Below are positions 5,981-8,267 of a stretch of DNA of 8,267 nt, one piece after another (position 1 is the stretch's first letter; every line of letters starts with the position of its first letter). Source of the stretch: Acidobacteriota bacterium. GTDB lineage: Bacteria > Acidobacteriota > Terriglobia > Terriglobales > Acidobacteriaceae. Below the pieces are notes generated by a model. The model was not told the origin of the DNA. It did no database searches and was given only the letters and a program-made list of their open reading frames with translations. The DNA is taken from NCBI GenBank assembly GCA_021799405.1, contig JAJZAL010000232.1, positions 1-8,267 of the forward strand, in the 5' to 3' direction. Position numbers and translations under genes: made by a program.

Positions 5981-6846
5981 GCGGTACCGCCTTGCTTGAG
6001 TTTGCGCCGCAAGCTCACCATTTCAATGGCAGCCACGCCGGCTTCGAACCCCTTGTTGCCGGCCTTGACTCCGGCCCGGTCCAGCGCCTGTTCAAGCGTT
6101 TCGCACGTCAACACGCCAAAGCTGTGGGGGATGCCCGTCTCCTGCTGCGACTGGCCGATGCCGCGGGCCACCTCGTTGTAAATGGCTTCATAGTGCGCGG
6201 TCTCGCCGCGCAATAGGCAACCCAGCGTCACAATGGCGTCTGCGCGGCCCAGGTTAGCAAATTCGCGCGCCGCGGCCGGAATCTCCCAGGCGCCGGGAAC
6301 GCGGGCAACCTCGATGTCGGCACGGCCGGCGCCACTGCGCAGCAGCGCGTCCAGCGCGCCTTCCAGCAGGCGGTCGGTGATTACGGCATTCCAGCGCGAG
6401 ACGACGATGGCAAACTTCATCCCCGCCGCCGAGAGATCGCCTTCCACGGCCACCGGCTTGCCTCGCAGCGGATCGGTCCACGCCCAGAAGCTGAACCGGA
6501 AGCCCGGCTCCGGCTCAACTGTAAAGATGCGCGATTTCCAATGGGTCTCCGTGATGCCTGACAGGCGCGCCACGGCTTCGTCTCCGCCCTGTGCGCGCAA
6601 CCATGCTTCCGCCGCCTGGCGCGCGGAGTCGAGTGAAGTGACCTCGACGAGGAGATCCGAGGCAGCGGGAAACTCGCCATCGACGAACTCGAGGTTCCCG
6701 AGGGGCGCCAGAAAAGCTGCTCCCCGGCTCTTCTCCTCCTGCCATCCTTTGCCGGCAGCAAAGCCCAGCGCGGAAAAGAAGCTCGTCAGGCGATCGTATG
6801 CCGCGGCGCTGCGGGCGGGCCGCAAAAAGGAGATTCCTTTGATCAT
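5977..6846 (-). CDS. ribH: Lumazine synthase (RibH) with an N-terminal VOC/glyoxalase-like domain
   Basis: 289 residues, nearly twice the usual RibH length of about 155. Residues 143-285 are a complete 6,7-dimethyl-8-ribityllumazine synthase, which condenses the ribityl-aminouracil with dihydroxybutanone phosphate in riboflavin synthesis. Visible motifs are SRWN (150-153, aromatic stacking residue Trp152), VPGAWEIP (183-190), RGETAHYEAI (213-222) with the catalytic His218, FGVLT (243-247) and RAGVKAGNKG (257-266). Residues 1-130 are extra. They alternate strand-helix-strand like one VOC module: GISFLRP, a helix (AAYDRLTSFFSALGF), LGNLEFVDGE, DLLVEV, a helix, then SRIFTVEPEPGFRFSFWAW. The usual VOC metal histidines are not evident, so this half may be non-catalytic. 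A single continuous frame with no Shine-Dalgarno before Met143 argues for a true fusion. nusB follows, overlapping. Confidence 0.9.
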   Translation of the reverse strand: MIKGISFLRPARSAAAYDRLTSFFSALGFAAGKGWQEEKSRGAAFLAPLGNLEFVDGEFPAASDLLVEVTSLDSARQAAEAWLRAQGGDEAVARLSGITETHWKSRIFTVEPEPGFRFSFWAWTDPLRGKPVAVEGDLSAAGMKFAIVVSRWNAVITDRLLEGALDALLRSGAGRADIEVARVPGAWEIPAAAREFANLGRADAIVTLGCLLRGETAHYEAIYNEVARGIGQSQQETGIPHSFGVLTCETLEQALDRAGVKAGNKGFEAGVAAIEMVSLRRKLKQGGTA

Positions 6847-6852
6847 GGATTG

Positions 6853-6858
6853 ATTTTA
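6853..6858 (-). promoter_or_regulatory. Possible -10 element placed for a leaderless ribH message
   Basis: TAAAAT (minus strand) ends 6 nt before the ribH ATG, so a transcript started from it would begin at or next to the start codon. No Shine-Dalgarno is present before this ATG. The -35 region has no good match. Confidence 0.3.
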
Positions 6859-6883
6859 TCGTGTGTGGCTGGCCCGAAGATGA

Positions 6884-6910
6884 GAAGGGCCGGCTGCCGC
6901 CGGCCTCTTC
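6884..6910 (-). terminator. GC-rich hairpin after the beta-propeller gene
   Basis: GCCGGCC pairs perfectly with GGCCGGC around a 4-nt loop, extended by GAAG/CTTC after one bulge. It lies 26 nt past the TAG stop of the propeller gene and before ribH. A T-rich but interrupted stretch follows on the minus strand (CTTCTCATCTTC), so termination is probable but perhaps inefficient. Confidence 0.6.
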
Positions 6911-6935
6911 CTGATTGGGGATGAATGCTTACAGG

Positions 6936-8267
6936 CTAAGTGGCCGGGCGCGGCACGACCGCGATGGCCGTAACCGGAACAATCGGGTTGCTGCCCGTAT
7001 AAGTACACCCAAGGTCGTTGCCGCCAGCGGAAACAGGCGTGCAGGCGGGAAGCTTTGGGCTGAGTTGTTGCGTGTCCTGAAGCTGCGTTGTTGATGTAAG
7101 CGAAGTGGGAATCGAGATGAAATGGATTTTGTTGTCGCCCGCCGTGGAGACAAAGAACGTTGTATCGTCCGGGCTGAATACCCCCGTCAGCGGCGCCGTC
7201 ACAGCGGAACCTCCAGCCAGGGTAACGTAATGTACCGTGCCTGCCGAACCACTGGGGCCCGTAATGTAATACGGCAGCAAGGCTCCGGGTGTTGAGCCGT
7301 TGTAAGTGATAAATGCCAGATTGGATACCGGCGATGCGACGACCCCATTGACCGCCGTCGCGTTGATGCCGGCCAGCGGCAATTGATCCAGGAGCAGTGT
7401 TTGCTGGATGGGAAGTGGCAAAAGCGTCTGTACCTGATTGCTGCCGGTTCCCGTCGTTGAGGAGGGGCAGGCCGTGGTGGGAATCGTGACTCCAATGTCG
7501 GAGAGCGTGATGCCGCCGCCTGCCATTCCCGCGCCCAGAATATGCTGGCCGTCCGTTGTGGCAGCCAGAGCATCGGTTTCTATGGGCTCCGAATCAACTT
7601 GCGGATAGAACGTCATGCTGGCGGTGTTTCCCACCGTGCCGGTGGGGCACCAGGTGTGGGCAACCGTCGGACTGCCGTCGAGATAAGCGCCAACGCCGGG
7701 GACCGTGATGGCCACGCTCGTAGCGCCGCCTGACGGGGTCAGGTCATAAGTGGACCAACCGGTGTTCTGGTTGTAAACGTACAGGGTATCGGTGTGCCCG
7801 GTGATGCCAGCCGCCGGATTATTCAGCGATTTCCTGTCAACGATATAGAGGGTCTTGGAATCAGGCGTCCATTGGGCCGCGGCTCCGAGGCCGCCAAAGG
7901 TGATAAAGCCGCTGCCGGTGGCATTCCTAATGTAGAAGAGGCCCCGGATTTGATCGTTGATCAATACCTGCGAGTTGTTGGGCGAAACGGCAAGCACTAC
8001 GCCCGGAACAGATGGATCCTCTCCGGTGATCGCGTTCGTCGTCGTGCTGTAAACCATCAACTCGTGGAGGGAGCCAAAATAGAGGTTATTTCCGCCCTCG
8101 TCCATCACCATTGAGTTGGGCACATAGGGCAGGCGCACCGTGGAGCCGGTCGTGCCGGTGAGTAACAGGATTGGAACAAAATACTGCGAGTTTCCCGGCG
8201 ACGCAAACCATACGTAGTTGCTGACGGTTCCGGGAGTAATGACTCTGACCGGGTTCGACGAGATGGA
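6936..8267 (-). CDS. Beta-propeller-like surface/exported protein, 5' end outside the window
   Basis: 443 codons are visible, ending in TAG at 6936; the frame stays open to the right edge, so the start is outside. (A GTG at 8138 is internal and has coding sequence in front of it.) The protein is rich in Gly, Ser, Thr and Val. It carries a recurring blade motif of a hydrophobic pair, then S/T-P-D/N-x-x, then a beta strand: VSPNNSQVLIND, WTPDSKTLYIVD, ATTDGQHILGA, ASPVSNLAFITY and FSPDDTTFFVST. This is the style of YVTN/WD40-like propellers found in surface proteins and lactonase-like folds. No catalytic residues or anchor can be assigned. Only a few cysteines occur (for example near TWCPTG, TACPSS and LPACTP). 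Function is unknown; ligand or polymer binding at the cell surface is a guess. A GC-rich hairpin follows. Confidence 0.75.
   Translation of the reverse strand, partial: SISSNPVRVITPGTVSNYVWFASPGNSQYFVPILLLTGTTGSTVRLPYVPNSMVMDEGGNNLYFGSLHELMVYSTTTNAITGEDPSVPGVVLAVSPNNSQVLINDQIRGLFYIRNATGSGFITFGGLGAAAQWTPDSKTLYIVDRKSLNNPAAGITGHTDTLYVYNQNTGWSTYDLTPSGGATSVAITVPGVGAYLDGSPTVAHTWCPTGTVGNTASMTFYPQVDSEPIETDALAATTDGQHILGAGMAGGGITLSDIGVTIPTTACPSSTTGTGSNQVQTLLPLPIQQTLLLDQLPLAGINATAVNGVVASPVSNLAFITYNGSTPGALLPYYITGPSGSAGTVHYVTLAGGSAVTAPLTGVFSPDDTTFFVSTAGDNKIHFISIPTSLTSTTQLQDTQQLSPKLPACTPVSAGGNDLGCTYTGSNPIVPVTAIAVVPRPAT

Noticed and set aside
5495..6181. Plus-strand ORF of 228 codons across nusB and ribH
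   Set aside because: Antisense to two conserved genes, and it passes through the terminator hairpin; no ribosome binding site or motif.
6233..6853. Plus-strand ORF of 206 codons opposite ribH
   Set aside because: Antisense to the RibH fusion; composition (Arg/Ser/Ala-rich) is typical of a shadow frame.
6847..6935. FMN riboswitch before ribH
   Set aside because: The gap is only 89 bp and mostly occupied by a simple terminator hairpin; the multi-stem conserved FMN aptamer is not there.
6936..8138. Beta-propeller gene starting at GTG 8138
   Set aside because: The frame stays open for 43 more codons to the window edge with the same Gly/Ser/Thr-rich composition, so the GTG is internal.
1..8267. 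Insertion sequences, CRISPR arrays, tRNA or rRNA genes
   Set aside because: No transposase frame, no regularly spaced repeats and no cloverleaf or rRNA-like sequence was found on either strand.

Overview
The window looks like a fragment of a high-GC, Gram-negative, soil-type chromosome. The best guess, from gene content and style rather than any marker gene, is an Acidobacteriota (Terriglobia/Acidobacteriaceae-like) genome: lipoproteins and signal peptides are common, there is a large beta-propeller surface protein, and there is a ribH-nusB pair. No rRNA, tRNA, transposase, CRISPR array or phage gene was seen.

Left part (1-2911, all minus strand): an accessory-looking cassette of unrecognised exported proteins. 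Reading in transcription order (right to left) it has an exported protein P2 (2016-2723), a short ORF that starts like a lipoprotein (1705-2001), a paralogue of P2 called P1 (963-1673), and a lipoprotein that runs off the left edge (1-950). P1 and P2 are clear tandem paralogues. Their roughly 120-bp upstream regions are also related at about the same distance, so promoter and gene were duplicated together. Each copy is followed after 12-14 nt by a lipoprotein-type start; the copy behind P2 looks truncated. This stretch is visibly less GC-rich than the rest.

Middle (3002-5508): a small lipoprotein of unknown function (minus) is divergent from a plus-strand pair. The first of the pair is a flavodoxin-like NADPH-dependent FMN reductase/iron-sulfur flavoprotein family member. 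The second is an exported PL5-family polyuronate (alginate-type) lyase with all four expected active-site residues at the expected spacing. A hairpin terminator sits between the lyase and the convergent nusB.

Right part (5561-8267, minus): a surface or exported beta-propeller-like protein whose 5' end lies outside the window, a GC-rich hairpin, then ribH and nusB. RibH carries an extra N-terminal domain of about 130 residues that looks like a glyoxalase/VOC fold, and nusB starts with TTG inside a TTGA overlap with the ribH stop. RibH makes 6,7-dimethyl-8-ribityllumazine, the riboflavin precursor; NusB takes part in transcription antitermination. Their pairing is common in bacteria.

The most interesting items are the duplicated P gene/lipoprotein cassette with its duplicated control region, and the VOC-RibH fusion. 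All functions are read from sequence by eye; no database search was possible.
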